Assembly (NCBI GenBank): GCA_023415145.1
Contig: JAEZLW010000092.1
Coordinates: forward strand, 1-5,306
Reading direction: 5' to 3'
Length of the DNA: 5,306 nt
From: Bacillota bacterium
GTDB taxonomy: Bacteria; Bacillota; Clostridia; Christensenellales; Aristaeellaceae
A program made the translations under genes and the position numbers. How positions within the stretch are numbered: the stretch's first letter is position 1; each line of letters opens with the position of its first letter. Below are positions 1-5,306 of this stretch, in pieces. A model generated the notes under the pieces. The model was not told the DNA's origin. It was given only the letters and a program-made list of their open reading frames with translations, and made no database searches.

Positions 1-66
1 GAATCATCCTGCAGCAGTGAATAGAGCCGGCATCGCCTTTTATTGCACAGCAAAAGTCGGACATCC

Positions 67-82
67 ATCATCAAGAGATGAT
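67..82. promoter_or_regulatory. Short inverted repeat upstream of the AraC gene, possible operator
   Basis: ATCATC (67-72) and GATGAT (77-82) form a perfect 6-base inverted repeat with a 4-base spacer, just upstream of the ribosome binding site at 94-101. It could be a regulator site or a small hairpin in the leader. AraC-family proteins usually bind direct rather than inverted repeats, and a 6-base repeat can occur by chance, so this is a weak call. Confidence 0.2.
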
Positions 83-93
83 ATCCTCCCTTC

Positions 94-113
94 AGGAAAG
101 GATGGATGGGATG
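94..113 (+). promoter_or_regulatory. Ribosome binding site deciding the AraC start
   Basis: AGGAAAGG at 94-101 is followed by a 9-base gap and ATG at 111. The in-frame ATG at 102 directly abuts the purine tract. The in-frame ATG at 78 has only weak purine matches upstream. The site therefore favours the 282-residue product over the 293- or 285-residue versions. Confidence 0.65.
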
Positions 114-959
114 GATTGGGTTGCACGCATGAACAGCGCTTTGGATTATATCGAAGCGCACTTAACGGACGAGATGGATTATGGCATGGTCGCCAAGGCT
201 GCCTGTTGCTCGGCATACCATTTTCCGCGCATGTTTGTTGCCGTCACAGGCCTTACGCTGTCGGAATACATAAGGCGCCGCAGGCTCACCCAGGCCGCCC
301 TGGACCTTAATAAGAGCCAGGAGCGGGTCATTGATGCGGCGGTGAAGTATGGCTACGAATCGGCGGATGCTTTCGCCCGGGCTTTCTACCGCCAGCACCA
401 TGTGCACCCATCGCAGGCTTTTGATAGCGGTGTGCAGTTCACCTACTATCCAAGAATCTCCTTTCACTTCACTTTGCAAGGAGAATTGCCCATGAACTAC
501 CGTTTGGAGGAGTTGGATTCCCTTCGTATCGTCGGCCGTAAGTTTGTTGTGGATACCAAGCATGCTTTCGACATCGTTCCCACCATCTGGCAGCGGGAGA
601 TGGAAGGCGGCTTTCTGCCCAAGCTCATCGGCATGTCCTGGGAGAAACCCAAGTGCAAGCTGGAAAGCCTGCTGGGCGTGATCGGCAGCAAGCCGTGTAT
701 CAGCGACGAAACATTCGATTACTTCATCGGCGTAAGGTATGAAGATGGCCTCCCCGAGGGCATGGAGGAAATAGACCTGCCTGCCCTGACATGGGCTGTT
801 TTCCCGATCGTACAGGAAGCCTGGAAAAGAATCTATACCGAATGGCTGCCCGGCTCGGGCTATGATCTTGCCGACGCACCCATTGTGGAATGCCACTATG
901 CGCCGGGCCATGATCCGGCTTCGGAGCTGTGGGTGCCGGTGGTGGCCTCCGGCCTTTGA
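111..959 (+). CDS. AraC-family transcriptional regulator with C-terminal GyrI-like effector-binding domain
   Basis: This is a cytoplasmic transcription factor of 282 residues. Residues 1-104 form the AraC/XylS DNA-binding domain: a first helix-turn-helix around residues 20-45, then the family signature at residues 73-104, including GYESADAFARAF and HPSQAF. Residues 128-282 resemble the GyrI/SbmC/BmrR-type effector domain, opening with MNYRLEELDSLRIVGRKF. They keep the acidic residue in IVECHY (E260) and the SELWVPV end; in this superfamily an acidic residue in the pocket contacts cationic drugs. I chose the ATG at 111 because AGGAAAGG at 94-101 lies 9 bases upstream and MDWVARMNSALDYIE is the usual family beginning. 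ATGs at 78 and 102 are in frame but poorly placed for this site. Rob of E. coli has a comparable domain order. The ligand and target genes cannot be read from the sequence. The domain assignment is firm; the drug-sensing role is inferred. Confidence 0.92.
   Translation: MDWVARMNSALDYIEAHLTDEMDYGMVAKAACCSAYHFPRMFVAVTGLTLSEYIRRRRLTQAALDLNKSQERVIDAAVKYGYESADAFARAFYRQHHVHPSQAFDSGVQFTYYPRISFHFTLQGELPMNYRLEELDSLRIVGRKFVVDTKHAFDIVPTIWQREMEGGFLPKLIGMSWEKPKCKLESLLGVIGSKPCISDETFDYFIGVRYEDGLPEGMEEIDLPALTWAVFPIVQEAWKRIYTEWLPGSGYDLADAPIVECHYAPGHDPASELWVPVVASGL
478..494 (+). promoter_or_regulatory. Strong internal ribosome binding site and in-frame ATG before the effector domain
   Basis: AAGGAGA at 478-484 lies 7 bases before an ATG at 492 that is in frame with the AraC gene and encodes Met128. 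This Met is the first residue of the GyrI-like domain. Initiation here would give a 155-residue stand-alone effector-binding protein, close to the size of E. coli SbmC (about 157 residues). The same bases also encode ordinary family residues (QGELPM), so a coincidental match is possible. Confidence 0.35.
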
Positions 960-994
960 TAATACCTCATCCCTTCGCAGATATGCAAAAGATT

Positions 995-1031
995 CGCCGG
1001 CATGGCATGGCCATTGTCCCGGCGTTTTGTA
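995..1031 (+). terminator. Probable rho-independent terminator of the AraC gene
   Basis: CGCCGG at 995-1000 pairs with CCGGCG at 1019-1024. Inside it ATGGC (1002-1006) pairs with GCCAT (1010-1014) around a 3-base loop, with small bulges between the two stems. A T-rich run (TTTTGTATTTT, from 1025) follows at once. The hairpin sits 35 bases after the stop codon of the regulator, where a terminator is expected. It separates the regulator from the downstream operon. The bulge makes it imperfect. Confidence 0.55.
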
Positions 1032-1075
1032 TTTTCGGCAACACACCACAGAACAATGAGTTAGCAGGCCTTTCA

Positions 1076-1106
1076 TTGAACTTTTTCAAATTTATGTCGA
1101 TATATG
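1076..1106 (+). promoter_or_regulatory. Candidate sigma-A promoter for the GGDEF-EAL/acetyltransferase unit
   Basis: TTGAAC at 1076-1081 resembles a -35 box and TATATG at 1101-1106 a -10 box. The spacing is 19 bases, slightly long. The surrounding stretch (about 1070-1147) is AT-rich compared with the genes and lies between the putative terminator and the next start codon, which is where a promoter is needed. Transcription would leave a leader of roughly 60 bases. The match is only partial. Confidence 0.3.
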
Positions 1107-1176
1107 AAAAATAGCAGGTTATTGCGCCTTATTTGAATATGTTTTTTGCGGGCAGCAATGAATATGGGGGGATCAT

Positions 1177-3555
1177 ATGACAAACGCCAGAACCATATTT
1201 ATTCGGAAGGCTGCGGTTTTTTCTCTTCCCATTGTTGGCTATCTGTTTACCTCCCTGTCTGAGAACCAGTTATGGGGCAATATTCTCTCCCCCCTCAACG
1301 CTATTTTCTGCGCGGGCATTTTGCTGTTTGCATATCTATGGTCGGATAAAAATCAACACAGCACATTCTTTCTGCCTTTGTCCATAGCGTGCATCATTTG
1401 GTTTACGGCAGACGTGGCATGGGCAGCCATGGAATGGGCTGGCACTGACCCCTCCGCAAGCCCAGTCATCTGGGTGATCTATTCACTTACGAATCTCTTT
1501 ATTGGCTTGGCACTGCTTATTTTTGCCATACAGCAGTTCAACAAATGGAGCTTTGTTCAAATTTGCGTAGACCTTTTAATGATCAACCTGATGATTCTGG
1601 TTTTCGTATGGACTGTGTTTCTGAATAAAGACATCTCCATATTGAAACTGCTTTTGCAACTGGATTTTACAAGCCTCGCTTCCATAATCATTGACATCCT
1701 GATATTTGCCGGTGTATTTCTTTGGTTCTTGTCCATCCGTTCCGGAAAAATACCCGTCTATATCATCATCACCGCATGCGGTGCTGTATTGTTCGCATTT
1801 GTGGATATGCTGTATTACCACATTGATTTCAGAGGTTTGTATATCCCCAATTCGCTCATTGATTTTGCCTATGCGCTGTCGCTGTTTGTGATGGCGCTGG
1901 GTGCGCTGTGGAGGATCTACAAAACACCTGCCGAGCTTGAAATAAAGACCATGAACAATGTAGGCCTCAAGAGCAGATGGGGTTACCTTCTGGCATTTCC
2001 TCTGTTCACTTTCCTGCTTGAAGGAATGGGCGTGGTGACCCGCAACTTTGGTTTCTTGGATTTGGTTTCCTATGCCATCCTGATTTTCCTTTACATGACC
2101 TTCTCCAAGTACGTACAGCTTTCCATCGAAAACGAAAGGCTGCTGAAAATTCAGAAGCTCAACAATGAAACCCTGGAACAGCGTGTAAAGGAACAGGTCA
2201 AAGAGTTGGCCTACCTGGCCAACCAGGATACGCTGACATCCCTGTACAACCGGCGCTATTTCATGAACTGCCTGGAAGAAAGCATCAAGTCCATCCGTCC
2301 GAAGGAAACGCTGGCCCTGATGATTTTGGACCTGGACCGTTTCAAAACCATCAATGACAACTTTGGGCATGATGCGGGCGACAAGGTGCTGATCGAGCTG
2401 GCCGGCAGAATGACCGAATGGAACCATACCTGCGCCACCCTGGCCCGCCTTGGCGGTGATGAATTCGCCATCTTATTTGTCGGCCAGTATACAACAAAAG
2501 AAATCACCGGCTTCTGCGCCCAGATAACAGAGTTTTGCAACAAGCCCATCCGCATCGGCAGCGACGATTTATCCGTCACCGTCAGCATCGGCGTAGCACT
2601 GCTTTCCCCCGATGCCGGCGACGGGAACATGCTCATGAAAAATGCCGATATCGCCATGTACCAGGCCAAGGCCCAGGGCTATAACAAACATCAGTTTTTT
2701 GACCCTATTTTCAGTCAGGACATGATCAACAGCAACAAGATTGAACTCCTCCTAAAACAGGTGAATATCGAGAAGGATTTCGAATTGTTCTACCAGCCCC
2801 AGTATTCATTGCCCGGCAAAAAGCTGGTGGGAGCGGAAGCGCTGATCCGCTGGAAGGATGCCCAGTACGGCTACATCCCCCCCAATGTGTTCATACCCGT
2901 GGCAGAGAAAATTGATTATATCACCAAAATCGGGCAGTGGGTTTTAAAGCAGTCCATTCTCCAGGCCATCGCCTGGAACAGCCATCGGCCCATCCCCATC
3001 AAAGTGGGTATCAATATTTCCCCCAAACAGCTTTGCGAAGATGCATTTGTCGACATTCTGAAAACATTGATACTGGATACCGGCGTGGATACTGCTTGGC
3101 TGGATGCCGAAATCACGGAAAGCACCATGATTACGGATACCGACAAGGTGCATGCCGTTTTTGATATGCTCAAAAACCTGGGCTTTACCATATCCATTGA
3201 TGATTTCGGTTCGGGCTATTCCGCGCTGAGCTATCTGAACAAATACCCCTTCGACAGGATCAAGATTGACAAATCGCTCATTGACAACATTGCATCGTAC
3301 AATATCAGCGGTGTGCAGATCGTAAAGTCTATCATCACCATGGCCAAATCCATCGGCATCAAGACCATTGCCGAAGGGGTGGAAACAGAGGAGCAACTGG
3401 AAACGCTCAAGGAACTGGGCTGTGACCAGATACAAGGCTACCTGCTTGGCCGGCCTGTGCCCGCCAGGGAATTTGAGCGGAAGTTTATGGGTCTTCCGCG
3501 TGGGATGGATGAACCTCAGACGAAAGCCCCGGCGGGCGGGGATCATCTGTGGTAA
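1177..3555 (+). CDS. Membrane-bound GGDEF-EAL protein (bifunctional-type c-di-GMP cyclase/phosphodiesterase)
   Basis: The 792-residue protein is predicted to sit in the cytoplasmic membrane and make and/or degrade cyclic di-GMP. About ten hydrophobic segments lie at roughly residues 11-27, 36-55, 63-85, 97-119, 127-149, 165-187, 193-214, 226-246, 268-287 and 291-312. A charged helical linker (313-346) follows. The GGDEF domain (about 346-505) has an intact GGDEF at 426-430 and the metal-binding D385 in DLDRFK. The EAL domain (about 525-775) keeps the usual active-site set: E554 (EAL), N613, E645, D675, D676, K696, E733 and Q753. The RxxD inhibitory site expected five residues before GGDEF reads HTCA (417-420), so it is lost. 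A GGGGGG purine site (1166-1171) lies 5 bases before the ATG. The N-terminal domain resembles multi-pass sensor domains of Bacillota GGDEF-EAL proteins, but I cannot name its family or ligand. Which activity dominates is unknown. The acetyltransferase gene follows 26 bases later. Confidence 0.95.
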   Translation: MTNARTIFIRKAAVFSLPIVGYLFTSLSENQLWGNILSPLNAIFCAGILLFAYLWSDKNQHSTFFLPLSIACIIWFTADVAWAAMEWAGTDPSASPVIWVIYSLTNLFIGLALLIFAIQQFNKWSFVQICVDLLMINLMILVFVWTVFLNKDISILKLLLQLDFTSLASIIIDILIFAGVFLWFLSIRSGKIPVYIIITACGAVLFAFVDMLYYHIDFRGLYIPNSLIDFAYALSLFVMALGALWRIYKTPAELEIKTMNNVGLKSRWGYLLAFPLFTFLLEGMGVVTRNFGFLDLVSYAILIFLYMTFSKYVQLSIENERLLKIQKLNNETLEQRVKEQVKELAYLANQDTLTSLYNRRYFMNCLEESIKSIRPKETLALMILDLDRFKTINDNFGHDAGDKVLIELAGRMTEWNHTCATLARLGGDEFAILFVGQYTTKEITGFCAQITEFCNKPIRIGSDDLSVTVSIGVALLSPDAGDGNMLMKNADIAMYQAKAQGYNKHQFFDPIFSQDMINSNKIELLLKQVNIEKDFELFYQPQYSLPGKKLVGAEALIRWKDAQYGYIPPNVFIPVAEKIDYITKIGQWVLKQSILQAIAWNSHRPIPIKVGINISPKQLCEDAFVDILKTLILDTGVDTAWLDAEITESTMITDTDKVHAVFDMLKNLGFTISIDDFGSGYSALSYLNKYPFDRIKIDKSLIDNIASYNISGVQIVKSIITMAKSIGIKTIAEGVETEEQLETLKELGCDQIQGYLLGRPVPAREFERKFMGLPRGMDEPQTKAPAGGDHLW

Positions 3556-3567
3556 TCACTGTTTTAT

Positions 3568-3584
3568 GAGGTGCAGCGTACATG
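3568..3584 (+). promoter_or_regulatory. Ribosome binding site of the acetyltransferase gene
   Basis: GAGGTG at 3568-3573 lies 8 bases before the ATG at 3582, well within the 26-base gap after the preceding stop codon. It supports this start and independent initiation within a shared transcript. Confidence 0.6.
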
Positions 3585-4430
3585 ATCAAACGGGAAGATT
3601 TCGAAAAGGCATTTGTAATGCTTGGCTTATCGGATACAGACGTCTTGATTCATTCCTCCATCAGATCGTTTGGTGATGAAATTGATGGCGGCGTTGCAAT
3701 CATCGCGGATGTTCTTCTGGGCCTAAGATGTACGATTCTGGTGCCGGCTTTTTCGGATGCGTACGAAGAAAAGCCGGTGCCGCAGTACATGCCGGAAAGA
3801 AACGGAGCAGGAGACTACAGTTATTTTTTGGATCGTGATGATTATGATGCAAATATGGTCTATACTCCGGAAAGCAAGGTTATCACCACAGAGGAAATGG
3901 GCATCTTTCCAGCCATGATCCTGAACAGGCCAGGCTGTATCCGGGGCAATCACCCGCTGAATTCTTTTGCGGCGCTGGGAAGAAGAGCCGTGGATCTCAT
4001 AGGGAATCAAAGCCCGGAATACGTCTATGCTCCGCTAGGGCAGTTATACAATAACAACGGCTATGTATTGCTGATGGGTACTGATTTGACAAGCGCAACA
4101 ATCATCCATTATGCGGAACAGCAATCAGGAAGAAGGCCGTTTGTCAGATGGGCAAATGACCGAAACAAGCATGTAATCCCTGTATCGGTGGGCGGTTGTT
4201 CCGATGGCTTCAACAACTTCAATAATCCATTAAGTCCCATTGGAAAAACGGTGGTGGTCGGGAAGAGCGTATGGAAGTGCTACAACGCCAGGGAAATGGT
4301 TGATATTTGCGTACAAAGTATTTTCAAAAATCCTGAAATCACCAGATGCGAAAATCCGTATTGCGACCGCTGCAAGGATGCCATCCTGGGCGGTCCGTTG
4401 ATTGATTTTGAGTTTTCAAATAACAGCTAA
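3582..4430 (+). CDS. AAC(3)-family (antibiotic_NAT) N-acetyltransferase
   Basis: The 282-residue cytoplasmic protein belongs to the family that transfers acetyl from acetyl-CoA to the 3-amino group of aminoglycosides; the family also has members with other or unknown amine substrates. Family landmarks in order are LIHSSIRSFG (H24), the acidic/Gly-rich IDGG, the LVPAFSD strand, GNHPLNSFAALG (H124), APLGQLY, and YVLLMGTDLTSATIIHYAE, whose H176 matches the conserved histidine thought to be catalytic. Length is typical. Near the C-terminus C256, C261 and C264 form a CX4CX2C cluster in RCENPYCDRCKDAILGG, perhaps structural or metal-binding. No signal peptide or membrane segment is seen. The gene lies 26 bases after the GGDEF-EAL gene with its own GAGGTG site and no visible promoter, so cotranscription is likely. 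The sequence looks like a chromosomal family member, not a known mobile resistance allele, so actual antibiotic resistance is unproven. No integron or transposon signs flank it. Confidence 0.9.
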   Translation: MIKREDFEKAFVMLGLSDTDVLIHSSIRSFGDEIDGGVAIIADVLLGLRCTILVPAFSDAYEEKPVPQYMPERNGAGDYSYFLDRDDYDANMVYTPESKVITTEEMGIFPAMILNRPGCIRGNHPLNSFAALGRRAVDLIGNQSPEYVYAPLGQLYNNNGYVLLMGTDLTSATIIHYAEQQSGRRPFVRWANDRNKHVIPVSVGGCSDGFNNFNNPLSPIGKTVVVGKSVWKCYNAREMVDICVQSIFKNPEITRCENPYCDRCKDAILGGPLIDFEFSNNS

Positions 4431-4484
4431 ACACAAAACTCGATCACTTTGAGTAAAGAATGGCCTTTTCATATATGTTTTCCT

Positions 4485-4592
4485 GGAGGGGTGAGTGAGC
4501 CGAGCGCCGCCTGTGGCGGATAAAGCGAGACGAAGGAATCAAGCGAAACGAGCAGTGCGAGCGACAGTGAAGCGATGCGACGATTGAGCTTG
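4485..4592. repeat. Purine-rich GCGA-repeat stretch, probable dispersed intergenic repeat
   Basis: The 218-base gap between the convergent genes holds a low-complexity part in which GCGA recurs at 4525, 4543, 4557, 4561, 4572 and 4577, mixed with GAG/ACGA steps. A small perfect hairpin, CCGCC-TGT-GGCGG (4507-4519), precedes it. The wording (AGCGAGACGAAGGAATC at 4524-4540) recalls the GAGCGAAGCGAAGAATC-type dispersed repeats that I know from many bacterial genomes, so it may be a decayed copy. No credible reading frame explains it. That it is repeated elsewhere in the genome is inference from appearance only. Confidence 0.4.
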
Positions 4593-4597
4593 CGGAA

Positions 4598-4631
4598 GGG
4601 GCGGCCTCCTTTTGAAAAAGGAGGCCTCCCC
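4598..4631. terminator. Large inverted repeat between convergent genes, possible bidirectional terminator or element end
   Basis: GGCCTCCTTTT (4603-4613) and AAAAGGAGGCC (4616-4626) are perfect 11-base complements. Beyond one mismatch (C4602/T4627), GGGG (4598-4601) pairs with CCCC (4628-4631). Allowing a normal loop, the GC-rich stem is still about 12 base pairs. It sits 17 bases after the parB stop codon and downstream of the acetyltransferase, so it could block transcription from both sides. Against a classical terminator, the T run lies inside the stem and no T tract follows on either strand. It may instead be the end of the neighbouring repeat element. Confidence 0.45.
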
Positions 4632-4648
4632 GCATCATTCCATATAAC

Positions 4649-5306
4649 TCATTCCCCGTCTCCCCCGGCCAGCCGTTCCAGGGCCTGGTAGAGGCGTTCC
4701 AGTTGTTCGGCGCTATAGTATTGCAGTATGATCTTTCCCTTTTTGGCGTTGCCGGTGAAGGTGGTGCGTACGCCCAGCACTTCCCGCATGCGGCCTTCCA
4801 GTTCGGTAAGCTCCAGGGGCAGGGGCTTAGGAGCAGGTTTGTACTTGGGCGCTTCCGGGGCCTTGGCGGCAAGCTGCTCCAACTGGCGTACACTCAAACC
4901 AGCCAGTACCGTCTGCCGGGCCAGGTCAACCTGGCGGCCGGCATCGTCCAGCCCGGCCAGCACCCTGGCGTGGCCTGCGGAAAGCGTGCCCTTGCGCACC
5001 ATATCGGTAACTTCCTGGGGCAGGTTGATAAGGCGCAGAATGTTGGCAATGGCAGGGCGGCTTTTGCCCAGGCGCTTGGCGGCGGCCTCCTGGGTGTAAC
5101 CGCACTGCTGCATCAGCGCTTTGATGGCGGCAGCCTCTTCCATGGGGTTTAGGTCTTCCCTTTGAAGGTTTTCAATGAGCGCCGCCTCCATCTGCTGGCG
5201 GCGGTCCATGTCTTTTATAATGCAGGGAACAGACGTTAGCCCTGCCAGCCGCGCGGCGCGCCAGCGGCGCTCCCCGGCCACAATGCGGTAACGGCTGCCC
5301 GTTTCC
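4649..5306 (-). CDS. parB: Chromosome-partitioning protein ParB/Spo0J, 5'-truncated by the window edge
   Basis: ParB binds parS sites near the replication origin, spreads as a CTP-dependent clamp, and with ParA/Soj and SMC organises and segregates origins. About 218 residues are visible. The reading frame stays open to base 5306 (ETGSRYRI before VAGERRW), so roughly 65 N-terminal residues, including the first CTP-binding box, lie outside; this is judged against B. subtilis Spo0J (about 282 residues). Visible parts in order are GERRWRAARLAG (about 5246-5275), ENLQREDLNPMEEAA (about 5130-5173), the parS-binding helix-turn-helix GYTQEAAAKRLGKSRPAIANILRL (about 5030-5100), a proline/lysine linker, and the C-terminal dimerisation domain (about 4652-4822). 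The stop is TGA at 4651-4649. All core motifs look intact. Its GC content looks higher than that of the convergent acetyltransferase gene. Clostridial parB usually follows parA near the origin; that partner would be beyond the right edge. Confidence 0.95.
   Translation of the reverse strand, partial: ETGSRYRIVAGERRWRAARLAGLTSVPCIIKDMDRRQQMEAALIENLQREDLNPMEEAAAIKALMQQCGYTQEAAAKRLGKSRPAIANILRLINLPQEVTDMVRKGTLSAGHARVLAGLDDAGRQVDLARQTVLAGLSVRQLEQLAAKAPEAPKYKPAPKPLPLELTELEGRMREVLGVRTTFTGNAKKGKIILQYYSAEQLERLYQALERLAGGDGE

Noticed and set aside
162..1076. Long minus-strand open frame opposite the AraC gene
   Set aside because: Its translation has no recognisable domain and it lies antisense to a gene with clear AraC and GyrI-like domains; it is a codon-bias shadow.
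960..1176. c-di-GMP riboswitch upstream of the GGDEF-EAL gene
   Set aside because: I see none of the conserved GEMM-type core sequence or its paired stems; only a terminator-like hairpin and an AT-rich promoter region are present.
1576..2427. Minus-strand open frame opposite the membrane and GGDEF region
   Set aside because: The product is rich in Gln and His without any domain, and the opposite strand carries an unmistakable GGDEF-EAL protein.
4495..4590. CRISPR array or tRNA-like structure in the GCGA-rich stretch
   Set aside because: The GCGA steps are irregularly spaced with no constant repeat and spacer lengths, and no cloverleaf or CCA-type end is visible.
4444..4893. Minus-strand frame overlapping the end of parB and the intergenic repeat
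   Set aside because: The product is low-complexity (Pro/Arg/Ser-rich) and in a different frame from ParB, whose C-terminal domain is clearly encoded there.
5279..5281. GTG as the start codon of parB
   Set aside because: It encodes the Val of the conserved VAGERRW motif in the middle of the CTP-binding domain; the frame continues upstream to the window edge with family-like residues (SRYRI).
1..5306. parS site (TGTTTCACGTGAAACA-type) near parB
   Set aside because: No match or near-match to the 16-base palindrome was found by eye on either strand in this window.

Overview
The window reads as a chromosomal segment of a Gram-positive, low-to-moderate GC bacterium, most likely a clostridial (Bacillota) gut- or sediment-type organism. 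This is inferred from the strong Shine-Dalgarno sites, a Spo0J-type ParB, an AraC regulator with a GyrI-like effector domain and a clostridial-looking membrane GGDEF-EAL protein. No rRNA or species-diagnostic gene is present, so the taxonomic call is inference. Four protein genes are supported, with no RNA gene, IS element or CRISPR array.

Layout: (1) positions 111-959, plus strand, encode an AraC-family regulator with an N-terminal DNA-binding domain and a C-terminal GyrI/SbmC-like ligand-binding domain. A hairpin followed by a T-rich tract (995-1031) probably ends this unit. (2) Positions 1177-3555, plus strand, encode a 792-residue integral membrane protein with about ten membrane segments, a linker helix, and GGDEF and EAL domains that both keep their catalytic residues. 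(3) Only 26 bases later, positions 3582-4430 encode an AAC(3)-type (antibiotic_NAT family) acetyltransferase, probably in the same transcript. (4) A convergent intergenic region (4431-4648) holds a purine-rich GCGA-repeat stretch and a large near-perfect inverted repeat. (5) Positions 4649-5306, minus strand, hold the C-terminal three quarters of ParB/Spo0J, whose beginning lies beyond the window.

The regulator probably senses a small, often cationic, molecule. The next transcription unit couples c-di-GMP turnover at the membrane with an acetyltransferase whose family modifies aminoglycosides or related amines. A drug-response or lifestyle-switch locus is possible but is inference from proximity only. 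The observations most worth checking are an ideal ribosome binding site placed exactly before the effector domain inside the AraC gene, which could yield a stand-alone GyrI-like protein; the loss of the RxxD inhibitory site in the GGDEF domain; the c-di-GMP enzyme/acetyltransferase pairing; and the repeat-like intergenic element beside parB.
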